From Paraflavitalea sp. CAU 1676 (GTDB lineage Bacteria; Bacteroidota; Bacteroidia; Chitinophagales; Chitinophagaceae): a stretch of DNA of 64,000 bases. A model generated the notes under the pieces. It worked only from the letters and a program-made list of their open reading frames with translations. It ran no database searches and was not told the DNA's origin. Position 1 is the stretch's first letter, and each line of letters starts with the position of its first letter. Shown piece after piece: positions 54,043-63,361 of the stretch. Location: contig NZ_JARHUJ010000003.1 in the NCBI RefSeq assembly GCF_029223285.1, positions 744,001 to 808,000 of the forward strand, given 5' to 3'. The translations under genes and the position numbers were made by a program.

Positions 54043-55487
54043 GCCGTTTTCAGTAAATGTTGAAGCCAGTCTTTCATCAGCAATGCTACTGTATTCTTCG
54101 CGATAAAGAACTGTATCGAAAAGTACAGCAACAAACATACAACGATGCCCGCACTCAGCTGCCACAAAGGTTGCGGCACCCAGCGGTTCACGGTGTATAC
54201 CACGGGAAAGAACAATACACTCACCCCCACCGCCTGCAGCAGGCTTTTGCCATCGAAGCGGCGCAGGATGGCGGGGTGCAGCCTTTGTACATACATTATA
54301 TTCAGGATACCCGTGATCGTTTCGGCCACCAGCAAAGAGATACAGGCGCCTGTATCGGCCCAGTAATAAGCCAACAAAGGTGTCAATACAAGAAACAGCA
54401 AGCCGGTGATCAACAGGCTGCGCAAGTAGGCCCTTTCATGGTTACCCGCCATCAACACCTGGTTGCCCAGGAAGAGGTTGAGCGATTTAATGCAGGGGAA
54501 CAGCGACAGTATTTTGATATTCATCACTGCCGGCAGGAACTGCGCGCCGAACATTACCAGTACGATATCCTCCGCCATCAGGAATATACCTGCCGATAAA
54601 GGCACGGCAAAGAAGATGAGCAATTGCAGGTTACGTTTCATGACCAGGTCGGCCTCTCCGGTCCCGGCTTCGTTCATCGCTACAATGCGGGGAAAGAACA
54701 CCAGCAGCGAGTCGGTGATCAATGCCGTGGAGATGCGCACTACTTTGGCCGAATAGGCATACAAGCCCACCGCCGCGGCCGTACTCACCAGGCGCAGCAA
54801 CACGTTGTCGAGCAAAAGGGTTATGCTATAGGTGATACTGATATAGTAGATGAACCTGGCCTGCGCAATATGCTGCCGCCAGTTGATAGTGCGAAAGCTG
54901 ATCTTCACCAGGCGGGTGAGTTGATACCAATTGAATGCAGCATTGAGGATGGCCGAACCGGCAATGATGCCATAGTACAGGAAGTAGTCGGAGGGCGCTT
55001 TGAGGAGAATAAAGATCGATACCAGGCCGAGCAGGCGGGTGAACAATGAGCGCAGGGCGATATACCTAAACGATTCCGTGCCCCGGAAGTACCATTCACA
55101 GGCAAAGGCATTCATGATCACGAACGACAGGGAGAACAATACCAGGCGCCAGTCATGGATCTTTTGCCAGCATAGAAAAACGGCCACACCGTAAATCAAT
55201 AGTACAACACCGGTTGCCCGCAGGTGAAGGGCGATCAGTTCGGCTACGGTTTTGGCTAGCTGCCCGCTGTGCTGCCGCTGGCGCGATATAGCACGCGTGC
55301 CATATACCAGCAGACCCATTTCGGCGATCACCACCATATAATAAGCCAGGGAATCAATAAAGCTCACACGACCGATGCCATCGGGATCGAGCACCCGCGC
55401 AATGTAGGGAATGGAAATAAACGGGATCAGCACCTGGCTTACGGACAGGCCGAAATTATAAACCAGATTTTTCTTTAAGTTTGCCAC
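54039..55487 (-). CDS. Wzx-like oligosaccharide flippase (second in window)
   Basis: Membrane protein of 482 residues with about fourteen helices. The opening NLVYNFGLSVSQVLIPFISI followed by PYIARVLDPDGIGRVSFIDS is the typical first helix pair of polysaccharide flippases; RGTESFRYIALRSLFTRLLG is a second conserved block. It probably exports a different glycan from the flippase at 25313. It is coupled by a four-base overlap to the glycosyltransferase at 52978. Confidence 0.92.
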   Translation of the reverse strand: MANLKKNLVYNFGLSVSQVLIPFISIPYIARVLDPDGIGRVSFIDSLAYYMVVIAEMGLLVYGTRAISRQRQHSGQLAKTVAELIALHLRATGVVLLIYGVAVFLCWQKIHDWRLVLFSLSFVIMNAFACEWYFRGTESFRYIALRSLFTRLLGLVSIFILLKAPSDYFLYYGIIAGSAILNAAFNWYQLTRLVKISFRTINWRQHIAQARFIYYISITYSITLLLDNVLLRLVSTAAAVGLYAYSAKVVRISTALITDSLLVFFPRIVAMNEAGTGEADLVMKRNLQLLIFFAVPLSAGIFLMAEDIVLVMFGAQFLPAVMNIKILSLFPCIKSLNLFLGNQVLMAGNHERAYLRSLLITGLLFLVLTPLLAYYWADTGACISLLVAETITGILNIMYVQRLHPAILRRFDGKSLLQAVGVSVLFFPVVYTVNRWVPQPLWQLSAGIVVCLLLYFSIQFFIAKNTVALLMKDWLQHLLKTA

Positions 55488-55567
55488 CAGGGTGCCGTTT
55501 TATGAACCGTAGCATGAGTTACAAACATAATACTTATAGCGCAACTCCTACTCCTTAACACACTTTA

Positions 55568-56698
55568 ATGAAAATAGGTATTTTTGAAACAGAACATTTT
55601 GAAGGCGCCTACCCGGTTATCCGTCTCTTCGATACGCCTCAAAACGAACTCTTCATTTTTACCGATAATAAGACCTATAAACGTTTTGCCGATCTCTTTG
55701 GTACTTCTACGAGCCGGTATCAATGGAAGATCCTTCAAAAAGGCGCCCTTCGCCTCTCGTTTTTCTGGAAGTTTTACCGGGCCGTCAAAAAGATAAAGCC
55801 CGATATCCTTTATATCAACACCATCAGCTCGAACCACCTGCTGTTTGCCCTCGTGATCAGGTTGGTGCGTCCCTGCCGGGTGGTGACGACCGTACATGAT
55901 ATCAATTGCCTGTTTCAATCCAAACCAGCCGCCAGCCTGCGCATACTGGCCCACCACCTTGGTAAGCGCCTGTTGCTGCGCTGGGTGAAGGAGTTGAATG
56001 TGGTATCGGACACCATGATCCCTTATCTCGAAACACAGACAAAGGGCACTAAGGTGATTCACAATGTACCGGGGGCGGTATTCGACAATTACCAGCATCC
56101 TGGCATTTCCTCCAACTACTTTCACCTGGTGATCCCGGGCAGTATCGACCGCAAGCGGCGCGACTACGCGCAGGTATGGGCCCTGTTGCAGGAAGCAGAA
56201 ACGAGACAATTCCCTTTGTACCTTACCCTGCTGGGCGGTTACTCCGACGGCTATGGCAAAAGCATCATCAACGAAGCGCGCGAGTTTCCGACCTACTTTA
56301 CACATCTCCGCTTCTATAACACGCACATCGTAGACCAGCACGAATTTGACCAGCGGCTCAATGAAGCGCATTTCATATTCATACCCTCGGTGGTCAATAC
56401 GGCCATCTGTCACGACATTCCAGAGGTGTATGGCATCACCAAATCATCGGGCAATATCTTCGATGTGATCAAACATGCCAAGCCTTTCATCGCGCCGGCG
56501 ACTTTGAAAATACCCGAAAAACTGTCCACCAGCGCATTTGCTTACCAATCGGTAGAAGAGATCGTCAATTATCTCGAGCGACTGCAGGCACAAAGGAGCA
56601 GTTATGAACTGCTGTTGCAGCAGGCACTGAAAAATTCCGGAGAGTACACGACAGAGAAAGTAAGGGCTGCGAATCCTACACTTTTTGAAGCTTCGTGA
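55568..56698 (+). CDS. Glycosyltransferase, GT-B-like
   Basis: Protein of 376 residues. KIGIFETEHFEGAYPVIRLF opens the acceptor domain, KIKPDILYINTISSNHLLFA and RVVTTVHDINCLFQS continue it, and FHLVIPGSIDRKRRDYAQVW begins the donor domain. The late region EAHFIFIPSVVNTAICHDIP is where GT4-like enzymes contact the nucleotide sugar. Sequence conservation is low, so the family number is uncertain. Its last 23 bases overlap the convergent GT9 gene. Confidence 0.78.
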   Translation: MKIGIFETEHFEGAYPVIRLFDTPQNELFIFTDNKTYKRFADLFGTSTSRYQWKILQKGALRLSFFWKFYRAVKKIKPDILYINTISSNHLLFALVIRLVRPCRVVTTVHDINCLFQSKPAASLRILAHHLGKRLLLRWVKELNVVSDTMIPYLETQTKGTKVIHNVPGAVFDNYQHPGISSNYFHLVIPGSIDRKRRDYAQVWALLQEAETRQFPLYLTLLGGYSDGYGKSIINEAREFPTYFTHLRFYNTHIVDQHEFDQRLNEAHFIFIPSVVNTAICHDIPEVYGITKSSGNIFDVIKHAKPFIAPATLKIPEKLSTSAFAYQSVEEIVNYLERLQAQRSSYELLLQQALKNSGEYTTEKVRAANPTLFEAS

Positions 56699-57587
56699 AG
56701 CGGGAGTAATGAGCATGCATACGATCCAGCACTTCCTGCACCGAAATAGAGCTCACAACTTCGGGCGTATTTTCTTTACCATAAAAGTATTGCTGCAGCA
56801 GCGGGCTCTCCACTTTCTCCAGTAATCCGTAGTCGTAGATCTCGGCCGGACTGGTGCAATTGAAGATGGCCAGCGAAGGTATACGGTAGGCCAGGGCGAC
56901 GTGCATCGCCAACGTATCGCCCGACACGAAATAATCGCAGCGGGCTACGTCATCGAGATAATCCCTTAAATGTTCTTTCTGCGACAGTACGAGGCAACGA
57001 TAGCCCTGCGCCTGAAGGCGGGCTGCCAGTTCACCATAGCCCGTCCAGTATTTATTGGGCCAGCGGTTACCACTGCGCGTTTCGATGCCGATGAGGCCTT
57101 CTTCTCTCTGAATGGTCGTGGACTGATAAATGCAATAGGGCTCTGCTTGAAAGGATAGCCCTACCATTTGGAACAGCCAGTATTGAAAGGTGTGGGTGTT
57201 GGTTGCTTTGAGGGCATTGGCCTTTTCGCGGCCCAGTTTCGATACCAGGCTCATATCGAACCAACCGGCCACTTCCGCTGTGTACAGCATCGAACTGCCT
57301 GAGGCGTATACGCCGATCAGTCTTTGGGTAGTGACGTCGCCTGCCAGGCGGGCGCAGGCAAGGTCTTCTTCGAGCGACAGGGTGAGGTCGAACGATTCGC
57401 CGGGCAGTGTTGCCACCGCTTCTTCCAGGGAGAGTATGCGCGCGAGCGCCGGATGCCCTTCGGGCAGCAGGCTCCGGTAGCGTTGGTCTATTACCCATGT
57501 TACACGCCCTTCCAGCACGTTCAGTAAGCTGGTGGTGCGTACCACATCACCGGCAGCGCCGGTCTTTATCAATAGTATCCTGGCCAT
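56676..57587 (-). CDS. Heptosyltransferase-like glycosyltransferase (GT9)
   Basis: Protein of 303 residues of the WaaC/WaaF family. MARILLIKTGAAGDVVRTTS is the conserved N-terminal GxGDxxxT loop. IGIETRSGNRWPNKYWTGYG is the nucleotide-binding loop (GxRWPxKxW) with GELAARLQAQGYRCLVLSQK, and DYFVSGDTLAMHVALAYRIP is the C-terminal family motif (SGDTxxMHxA). It is predicted to transfer an ADP-heptose or related sugar, which fits gmhA and gmhB elsewhere in the window. The acceptor is unknown. Confidence 0.92.
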   Translation of the reverse strand: MARILLIKTGAAGDVVRTTSLLNVLEGRVTWVIDQRYRSLLPEGHPALARILSLEEAVATLPGESFDLTLSLEEDLACARLAGDVTTQRLIGVYASGSSMLYTAEVAGWFDMSLVSKLGREKANALKATNTHTFQYWLFQMVGLSFQAEPYCIYQSTTIQREEGLIGIETRSGNRWPNKYWTGYGELAARLQAQGYRCLVLSQKEHLRDYLDDVARCDYFVSGDTLAMHVALAYRIPSLAIFNCTSPAEIYDYGLLEKVESPLLQQYFYGKENTPEVVSSISVQEVLDRMHAHYSRFTKLQKV

Positions 57588-57709
57588 ATTAGGAGGTAAT
57601 ATACTATGTTGTTCTTTGTAAAGCAGTAAAAATAAAAAACTACCGGAAAAACTTTATGTGCATTTATGGAATTATCTTGATCCTGCATCTAGTATCAAAC
57701 TACTGTGGT

Positions 57710-58315
57710 ATGAACTCCTTATCTTTCCCCGTTGTGCACCCCAGCTTTCAGAAATTGAAACATGCCGGTCGTTTACTCCATTTAACGGCAGGAATGTTGA
57801 TCCTTGTACATGCCATTTCACATTTCCAACAACCGGAATCGAGCCGCATCTATCTCGGATGCCTGTTGCTGATGGCCCTCGACATCTTCATCCTGGTATT
57901 TGCCGGCAAGAACATCCTGAATGACATGCCCCGGGTGAACCTGTTCTTCCGGCTCACGGAGATCCTGTTCTTCCTCGGCATCGGCATTACCCTGCTGGTC
58001 GAAAAGCAATGGCTGATGGGTACCGTACACCTGGTGCTTTGCAGTGTGTACATTTACCTGTTCTATTGCGAGAAAAAGGCCCAATCGGCCGAGTACGTGG
58101 CCATTCACCATACCGGCATCAGCGTACCGGGATTGCCCGAAAGTAAATTCTTTCTCTGGACCCATATCAACGGGGTAGATGCCTGCTACGACAGCATCCG
58201 CATTGAAACCGCCAGCAGCGGTTCGTACGAGTTCGACCTGCGCCAAAATCTTGCATTCGAAGAACTCGATCAAATTCACGAATTTTGCAGACATTATTTA
58301 GGCGCTGGCCGTTAA
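57710..58315 (+). CDS. Four-helix membrane protein with C-terminal PH-like domain
   Basis: Protein of 201 residues. Four helices (LLHLTAGMLILVHAISHF, YLGCLLLMALDIFILVFA, FFRLTEILFFLGIGITLLV, GTVHLVLCSVYIYLFYC) are followed by a soluble C-terminal region (YVAIHHTGISVPGLPESKFF, THINGVDACYDSIRIETAS, YEFDLRQNLAFEELDQI) that resembles the YcxB-like/bPH fold. The frame is open to 57656, but the ATG at 57710 gives a usual leader. It precedes the radical SAM gene by 129 bases on the same strand; a functional link is speculative. Confidence 0.75.
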   Translation: MNSLSFPVVHPSFQKLKHAGRLLHLTAGMLILVHAISHFQQPESSRIYLGCLLLMALDIFILVFAGKNILNDMPRVNLFFRLTEILFFLGIGITLLVEKQWLMGTVHLVLCSVYIYLFYCEKKAQSAEYVAIHHTGISVPGLPESKFFLWTHINGVDACYDSIRIETASSGSYEFDLRQNLAFEELDQIHEFCRHYLGAGR

Positions 58316-58444
58316 AGGACCTCCTCCAACCAGCCGACCTCCGGAACCTGGCATCGCCGCCTACCAGCGGCAGCGAAGGGCCACCGGCATCGGCGGCAGG
58401 GCAAGGGAGCCGGCAAACGGCAGCCGTGAACTGAAAAAAGCACA

Positions 58445-59746
58445 ATGTCTGTATTAAAGCAATCGCCGTATTTACTGTACTCCGACGGAAAAGGGAACAT
58501 TTTTGAAGATACAAGCCTCTACGCCACCGGCCGGGCCGGCTGGGATGCCTTTGAGGTACCTGTAGAGGATTGGATCGAGCTGCCCGATGGGGGCAACTTG
58601 TATGAACTACCCGGCCGCCGGGGTATCGGGATCGACGTTAAAACAGGCGAAATGCGCCTTTGTGAGCTTGGCTGGGCCGTGGCTGCCTTTATTCCGCCCG
58701 CCCATACCGGCCTGTACCTGGCCGCCTACGAAACCGGGCACGACGCGCCTACCCTCCCCCTGTTCTGCTATACAGCGGCAGGCTGGCATAATGAAAAGAT
58801 GTACGTGCCGGCGGTCCGGATCGAGCAGGATATCCGCCAGGAATGTGCCGGTTTCGACCAAAATAAGGTAGAAACCGGGGTTGAGCACTTTCTGCAAGCC
58901 TATCCCCACAACCGCCTGGTTCAGCACCTGGCCAATAATTGCGCCCTCACCTACCATTGCCCGGCAGCCCGCAACTATTTTATGGGTCGCTGGGAATGCC
59001 CCATACCCAGTTCGCCCGCCTGCAACGCCAACTGTATCGGTTGTATCTCGTTTCAGCCGGCCGACGAAGAGATCGTATCGACCCAGGACCGCCTCACCTT
59101 CAAACCTACGGCCGAAGAGATCGTAGAGTTTACGGTGCCCCACCTGGAATCGGCCCCCTTCCCCATTGTGAGCTTTGGACAGGGCTGCGAAGGCGAACCC
59201 TTGCTGATGTGGGAAACCATCCGCCAGTCGATCATCGAAATGCGCAAACATACTTCCAAGGGAAGCATCAATATCAACACCAACGGTTCGAAACCGGCGG
59301 CTGTAGATGCGCTGTGCAAAGCGGGGCTCAACTCCATCCGGGTAAGCACCAACTCGGCCCAGAAGCATATTTACGAGGCCTATTACCGGCCCAATAACTA
59401 CCAGTTTGAGGACATTGTGGAGAGCCTGAAGGTCATGCGCAGCCATGGCGGCTGGGCGAGCATCAATTACTTCGTATTCCCCGGCGTAACGGACAGCGAA
59501 GCCGAATACGAAGCACTGCGCAAGCTGATCCGCGACACGGACCTCACCATGATCCAGTGGCGCAATTTCAATATCGATCCCGACTGGTACCTCGGTAAGG
59601 TTAACCTGTATGAACAAGGCGACCTGCTCGGCATCAAACAATTGCAGGAGCTGATCAAAGAAGAATTCCCGAATGTGAAGTATGGCTATTTCAACCCGCC
59701 GATGGAACGCATCCAGGGCAATTTTGAGGTTGACTTTGCCCACTGA
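58445..59746 (+). CDS. Radical SAM protein of unknown function
   Basis: Enzyme of 433 residues. The Fe4S4-binding motif CNANCIGC (C193, C197, C200; CxxxCxxC) sits late, after an unassigned N-terminal domain of ~180 residues. The radical SAM barrel continues with VSFGQGCEGEPLLMWETIRQ (the GE-type SAM-binding motif), GSININTNGSKPAAVDALCK and IRVSTNSAQKHIYEAYYRP. The C-terminus lacks the cysteines of a SPASM/Twitch domain. The reaction is unknown. The N-terminal domain contains CALTYHCPAARNYFMGRWEC just before the cluster loop. It is preceded by a membrane/PH-like gene. Confidence 0.88.
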   Translation: MSVLKQSPYLLYSDGKGNIFEDTSLYATGRAGWDAFEVPVEDWIELPDGGNLYELPGRRGIGIDVKTGEMRLCELGWAVAAFIPPAHTGLYLAAYETGHDAPTLPLFCYTAAGWHNEKMYVPAVRIEQDIRQECAGFDQNKVETGVEHFLQAYPHNRLVQHLANNCALTYHCPAARNYFMGRWECPIPSSPACNANCIGCISFQPADEEIVSTQDRLTFKPTAEEIVEFTVPHLESAPFPIVSFGQGCEGEPLLMWETIRQSIIEMRKHTSKGSININTNGSKPAAVDALCKAGLNSIRVSTNSAQKHIYEAYYRPNNYQFEDIVESLKVMRSHGGWASINYFVFPGVTDSEAEYEALRKLIRDTDLTMIQWRNFNIDPDWYLGKVNLYEQGDLLGIKQLQELIKEEFPNVKYGYFNPPMERIQGNFEVDFAH

Positions 59747-60365
59747 GCTGTTCAATAGTGTGGTAGATCTCTTTTTTCGATCGCTCAAAAATTTCCCCGC
59801 CAAACTCTTCATTATCCAGCGAGATAACGGTGGTGTTGGTAACGCCCATCATGGAGAACACAAACTGCAGGTAGGCCGTTTGGAAGTTCATGTGGCTGTT
59901 CTTTTCCTTGTCGCCATAACCGGTATCGCCCCGGCTCGACAAGATGAAAAGGCGTTTGTTTTCGAGTAATCCAACATAGTCACCATCCGGAACGCCTGAG
60001 CGGAACTTCCAGGTTTCATGGATGCGCATTACCTGATCGATGTAAGCTTTCAAACCGCTGGGTATTGACCAATTGTACATCGGCACGCCGATGACGTATA
60101 CATCATGTTCTTTCAGTTCACGTACCAGTTCATCGCTGAGGGCCAGTGCAGCCTGGGGCTGCAGGGTCTTTTTCTCAGGTTTCACAAAAGCCGCTGCGAT
60201 CCATTGCTCATCGATAGGTGGTATCGCTTTTACGCCCACTTCCCGGAAGGTAAAGGTATCGGCAGGATAAGACTGTTGCCAGTTGGCAGCAAAATGTTGC
60301 GTCAGCTTTCTGCTATGGGATCGCTCACTCCTGACGCTGGCATTGATAACAAGCACTTTCTTCAT
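59691..60365 (-). CDS. azoR: FMN-dependent NADH-azoreductase-like flavoprotein
   Basis: Protein of 224 residues with a flavodoxin-like fold. KKVLVINASVRSERSHSRKL is the FMN phosphate loop, DVYVIGVPMYNWSIPSGLKA YIDQV the AzoR hallmark, and KRLFILSSRGDTGYGDKEKN the flavin-binding strand. Enzymes of this group reduce quinones and azo dyes with NADH. The frame is open to 60404; I chose the ATG at 60365 (MKKVLV). The gene follows a Crp-family regulator by 60 bases on the same strand, probably one operon. Its last 56 bases overlap the convergent radical SAM gene. Confidence 0.88.
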   Translation of the reverse strand: MKKVLVINASVRSERSHSRKLTQHFAANWQQSYPADTFTFREVGVKAIPPIDEQWIAAAFVKPEKKTLQPQAALALSDELVRELKEHDVYVIGVPMYNWSIPSGLKAYIDQVMRIHETWKFRSGVPDGDYVGLLENKRLFILSSRGDTGYGDKEKNSHMNFQTAYLQFVFSMMGVTNTTVISLDNEEFGGEIFERSKKEIYHTIEQLSGQSQPQNCPGCVPSAG

Positions 60366-60425
60366 TTGCGGTGTATTTATACCAGCAAACTTCTGCAGAA
60401 GCAACAGGAAGAATATTGACCTGGT

Positions 60426-61007
60426 TCAAGAGATATCTTGTTTTTTCCGGATACGGCTGAGGAATTCGGCCGACATGTCCAGGTAAGAAGCGATGAGGTA
60501 CAGCGGTACCTGCGCTGCCAGTTGCGGATACCGCGCCAGAAAATCAACATACCGCTGTTCGGCATCGTACACTTTGTTGAGGATGATCCTTCTTTGCAAG
60601 GAGGCCGTATAGCCTTCGAGGATGATCCGGAAATATCGTTCCAAGGCGGGTACCTGTTTCAGCATCTCTTCGAAACTGATATGATTGATCTGCAGCAGCC
60701 GGGTGGTGACCAATGCCTGAATATTGTAGATGGAAGATTGTTGTTTACGGAAGCTGTCGATGTCGGTTGCCCACCACAGATCGATGGCGAAATATAGGAT
60801 CTCTTCTTTGCCAGTATCTCCATTGATGTAGAAAGCTTTTAAAGCTCCCGCGAGCACGAAATTATCTGTACGGCAGATATCTCCATTGCGCAGCAGGTAG
60901 TCGCCTTTGCCGAGTATCTTTTCGGTCCAGCAGGCTGTCACCAGGTCTATCTCTGCGGGTGTCAGCTTCACGTGCTTCAACATATCGGCGATCAGCGGAT
61001 TGTTCAT
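60426..61007 (-). CDS. Crp/Fnr-family transcriptional regulator
   Basis: Protein of 193 residues. The N-terminal ~120 residues are a cyclic-nucleotide-binding-type beta roll (KILGKGDYLLRNGDICRTDN, GALKAFYINGDTGKEEILYF). A long helix (ALERYFRIILEGYTASLQRR) leads to a winged-helix end (LYLIASYLDMSAEFLSRIRK) that recognises DNA. This is the Bacteroidota-specific short Crp type, in which a nucleotide ligand is often not retained. It lies directly upstream of the azoreductase-like gene and may regulate it. Confidence 0.92.
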   Translation of the reverse strand: MNNPLIADMLKHVKLTPAEIDLVTACWTEKILGKGDYLLRNGDICRTDNFVLAGALKAFYINGDTGKEEILYFAIDLWWATDIDSFRKQQSSIYNIQALVTTRLLQINHISFEEMLKQVPALERYFRIILEGYTASLQRRIILNKVYDAEQRYVDFLARYPQLAAQVPLYLIASYLDMSAEFLSRIRKKQDIS

Positions 61008-61153
61008 GGTGCAATACTAATCAAATATGATCACCGGTTTCACTTTTACAATTGATGTTGCCGGCCTGGCCGTTTCTGCACCATTGATGTCCGTTGAAAG
61101 CTTCCCTATTGCCTTATCTTCGCTTCGGACCAATGTGGTTCACGAACACAGGT

Positions 61154-62353
61154 ATGAAACAAGATGCAATGGGGAAGGCCAGTCATCCGCCTTCCTATAT
61201 CCTTCCGCTTATTGTGCTATCCCAGTTTGCAGGCACTTCCCTCTGGTTTGCCGGCAACGCGATCCTGGCCGATCTGCCGGCACTGGCCACCCGGCCTGAG
61301 GCCGTAGGCCATATGACGGCTGCTGTGCATATCGGCTTTATAGCAGGCACCCTGCTGTTTGCCCTGCTCACCATTGCCGACCGGTTTTATGCGCCGCGGG
61401 TCTTCTTCTTTTCCTGTGTGCTGGGCGCCACCGCCAATGCTGCCACGCTCTTTACAGCCGACAGCTATTCATTGCTGCTCCTGGGTCGTTTCCTCACCGG
61501 CTTTTTGCTGGCGGGTATTTATCCGGTTGGGATGAAGATCGCTGCCGATTGGTTCGATAAAGGGCTGGGTAAAGCACTGGGACTGCTGGTTGGCGCGCTG
61601 GTGTTCGGCACGGCGTTCCCCCACCTGCTGAAGGGGGTGTCGTGGAAACTGTCGTGGCAGGCTGTCATCATCGCCACTTCGGCTTTTGCGGTGGTGGGTG
61701 GCTTGCTGATCCTGCTCTTTGTACACGAAGGCCCGTTCAAGAAGAAGGCCAGCGGCTTTCATCCAGCCATACTCGGCCAGGTATTCCGTTCGCCGGATTT
61801 CAGGGCGGCCAGCTTCGGCTATTTTGGACATATGTGGGAACTGTATACCCTGTGGGCCTTTGTGCCCCTTATGCTGAAGGCAAACAGTACTGCACATGGC
61901 ACTACGCTCAACCTATCTCTTTGGTCATTTTACATCATAGCGGCCGGCGGATGTAGTTGTATGCTGGGCGGCCTGTTATCGCAGAAGATCGGCAGTGCCC
62001 GGGTGGCTATTACCGCGCTGCTTACTTCCGCCGTCTGTGCCAGCACGTCTTACTTCTTCATTCACCTGCCGCCGGTTATTTTTCTGCCCTTTATGCTGAT
62101 CTGGGGCCTTGCGGTGACGGCCGATTCGCCCCAGTTCTCGACGCTCACGGCACTTACGGCTCCACCGGCTTATAAAGGCACGGCGGTTACTGCGGTGATC
62201 AGCCTCGGGTTCATGGTTTCCATCATCAGTATACAGGCCATGAACTATCTGCTCGAGCTGGCGCCGCACGCCATTACTTACCTCGCCCTGGCCCCGGGCC
62301 CTATCCTCGGTTTGCTGGCCTGCCGCAGGCTGTTGAATAAGCCGATGGTATAA
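61154..62353 (+). CDS. Major facilitator superfamily transporter
   Basis: Membrane protein of 399 residues with twelve predicted helices. The loop between helices two and three reads ADRFYAPRVFFFSCVLGAT, the MFS motif A position (usually GxxxDRxGRR, here degenerate), and the RFLTGFLLAGIYPVGMKIAA helix is typical. A hydrophilic loop (FVHEGPFKKKASGFHPAI) divides the two halves. Start at 61154; the frame extends to 61094, but the leader between is not hydrophobic or conserved in type. Substrate unknown. Confidence 0.88.
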   Translation: MKQDAMGKASHPPSYILPLIVLSQFAGTSLWFAGNAILADLPALATRPEAVGHMTAAVHIGFIAGTLLFALLTIADRFYAPRVFFFSCVLGATANAATLFTADSYSLLLLGRFLTGFLLAGIYPVGMKIAADWFDKGLGKALGLLVGALVFGTAFPHLLKGVSWKLSWQAVIIATSAFAVVGGLLILLFVHEGPFKKKASGFHPAILGQVFRSPDFRAASFGYFGHMWELYTLWAFVPLMLKANSTAHGTTLNLSLWSFYIIAAGGCSCMLGGLLSQKIGSARVAITALLTSAVCASTSYFFIHLPPVIFLPFMLIWGLAVTADSPQFSTLTALTAPPAYKGTAVTAVISLGFMVSIISIQAMNYLLELAPHAITYLALAPGPILGLLACRRLLNKPMV

Positions 62354-62405
62354 AGAGAAAGGGTTACTTTTGCGCCTTACCCAAGCGCTCCTCAGCCAAC
62401 AGTAC

Positions 62406-63302
62406 ATGAATACTAAAAAGGAATTGGTTATCGGGATCAGTCTGGCCGTACTGGCGACCATCATCTGGTCGGGCAATTTCGTGGTGGCAAGGGGGGTCAT
62501 CAAACAGATACCGCCTGTAGGCCTAGCTTTTTACCGGTGGGCCACTGCTTCGCTCATCCTATTGCCCTTTGCCTGGAAAAGGTTTCGTGCAGAAAAGGAT
62601 GTTTTGGTGCAGCATAAGTCGTACCTGTTCTGGACGGCGCTCACGGGGGTTACGCTCTTCAATACTTTCGTGTATATCGCGGGCCATCATTCGCCGGCCA
62701 TTAACCTGGCGTTGATCGGTACTACTTCCTCACCGGTTTTCTCGATCGTCCTGGCAGCGATCTTTTTGAAAGAACGCATCAATGCCTGGCGTGTCGTTGG
62801 CGTGTTGCTTTGCTTGGCAGGCATACTCTATCTGTTTTCGCAGGGCAGTTGGGAACGATTGAAAACATTCCATTTCTCGGCAGGCGATGGCTGGATATTG
62901 ATCGGCGCGCTGTGCTTCGCCATCTACAATATTTTCGTGCGGCGTAAACCAGCCGGTATTCATCCACTCAACTTTTTATTCACCGTATTTTCATTGGGCA
63001 CGCTGCTGTTGCTGCCTTTTTATTTGATAGAGTTGAGCCATGCGGCGCCCGTGCAGTGGAGCGCCAACCTCATCCTGATCATTCTGTACCTTGGCGCGGG
63101 GGCGTCTATGCTCGCATTCCTGTGCTGGAATATGTCGATAGCGCGGTTGGGTGCTGCACGCACGGCCTTGTTTGGCAACCTGATCCCCCTCTTCAGCATC
63201 ATTGAAGCGGTGTGGTGGCTGGGCGAACAGTTTACGATGGTGCATGTATTCAGTGGCATTTTGGTGATCGCCGGTGTGCTGATCGCGAACCTGAAGAAGT
63301 GA
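62406..63302 (+). CDS. EamA/DMT-family transporter
   Basis: Membrane protein of 298 residues with ten helices in two EamA repeats. Repeat one starts LVIGISLAVLATIIWSGNFV with GLAFYRWATASLILLPFAW; repeat two starts AGDGWILIGALCFAIYNIFV and ends with ARTALFGNLIPLFSIIEAVW. These proteins export small metabolites such as amino acids or nucleosides. The start is at 62406; the upstream frame extension to 62370 is not convincing. It follows the MFS gene by 52 bases on the same strand. Confidence 0.92.
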   Translation: MNTKKELVIGISLAVLATIIWSGNFVVARGVIKQIPPVGLAFYRWATASLILLPFAWKRFRAEKDVLVQHKSYLFWTALTGVTLFNTFVYIAGHHSPAINLALIGTTSSPVFSIVLAAIFLKERINAWRVVGVLLCLAGILYLFSQGSWERLKTFHFSAGDGWILIGALCFAIYNIFVRRKPAGIHPLNFLFTVFSLGTLLLLPFYLIELSHAAPVQWSANLILIILYLGAGASMLAFLCWNMSIARLGAARTALFGNLIPLFSIIEAVWWLGEQFTMVHVFSGILVIAGVLIANLKK

Positions 63303-63361
63303 GGCCGGCATGAACGCCGGTGGTAACCAACATGGCACGGCCTTGACCTTAACAATGATCT

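Noticed and set aside
55565-56413. 282-residue open frame antisense to a glycosyltransferase
   Set aside because: Mirrors the GT-B coding frame and contains no motif of its own.
58607-59812. 401-residue open frame antisense to the radical SAM gene
   Set aside because: Longer than many real genes, but the opposite strand has the FeS motif and a full radical SAM domain, whereas this translation has no recognisable domain.
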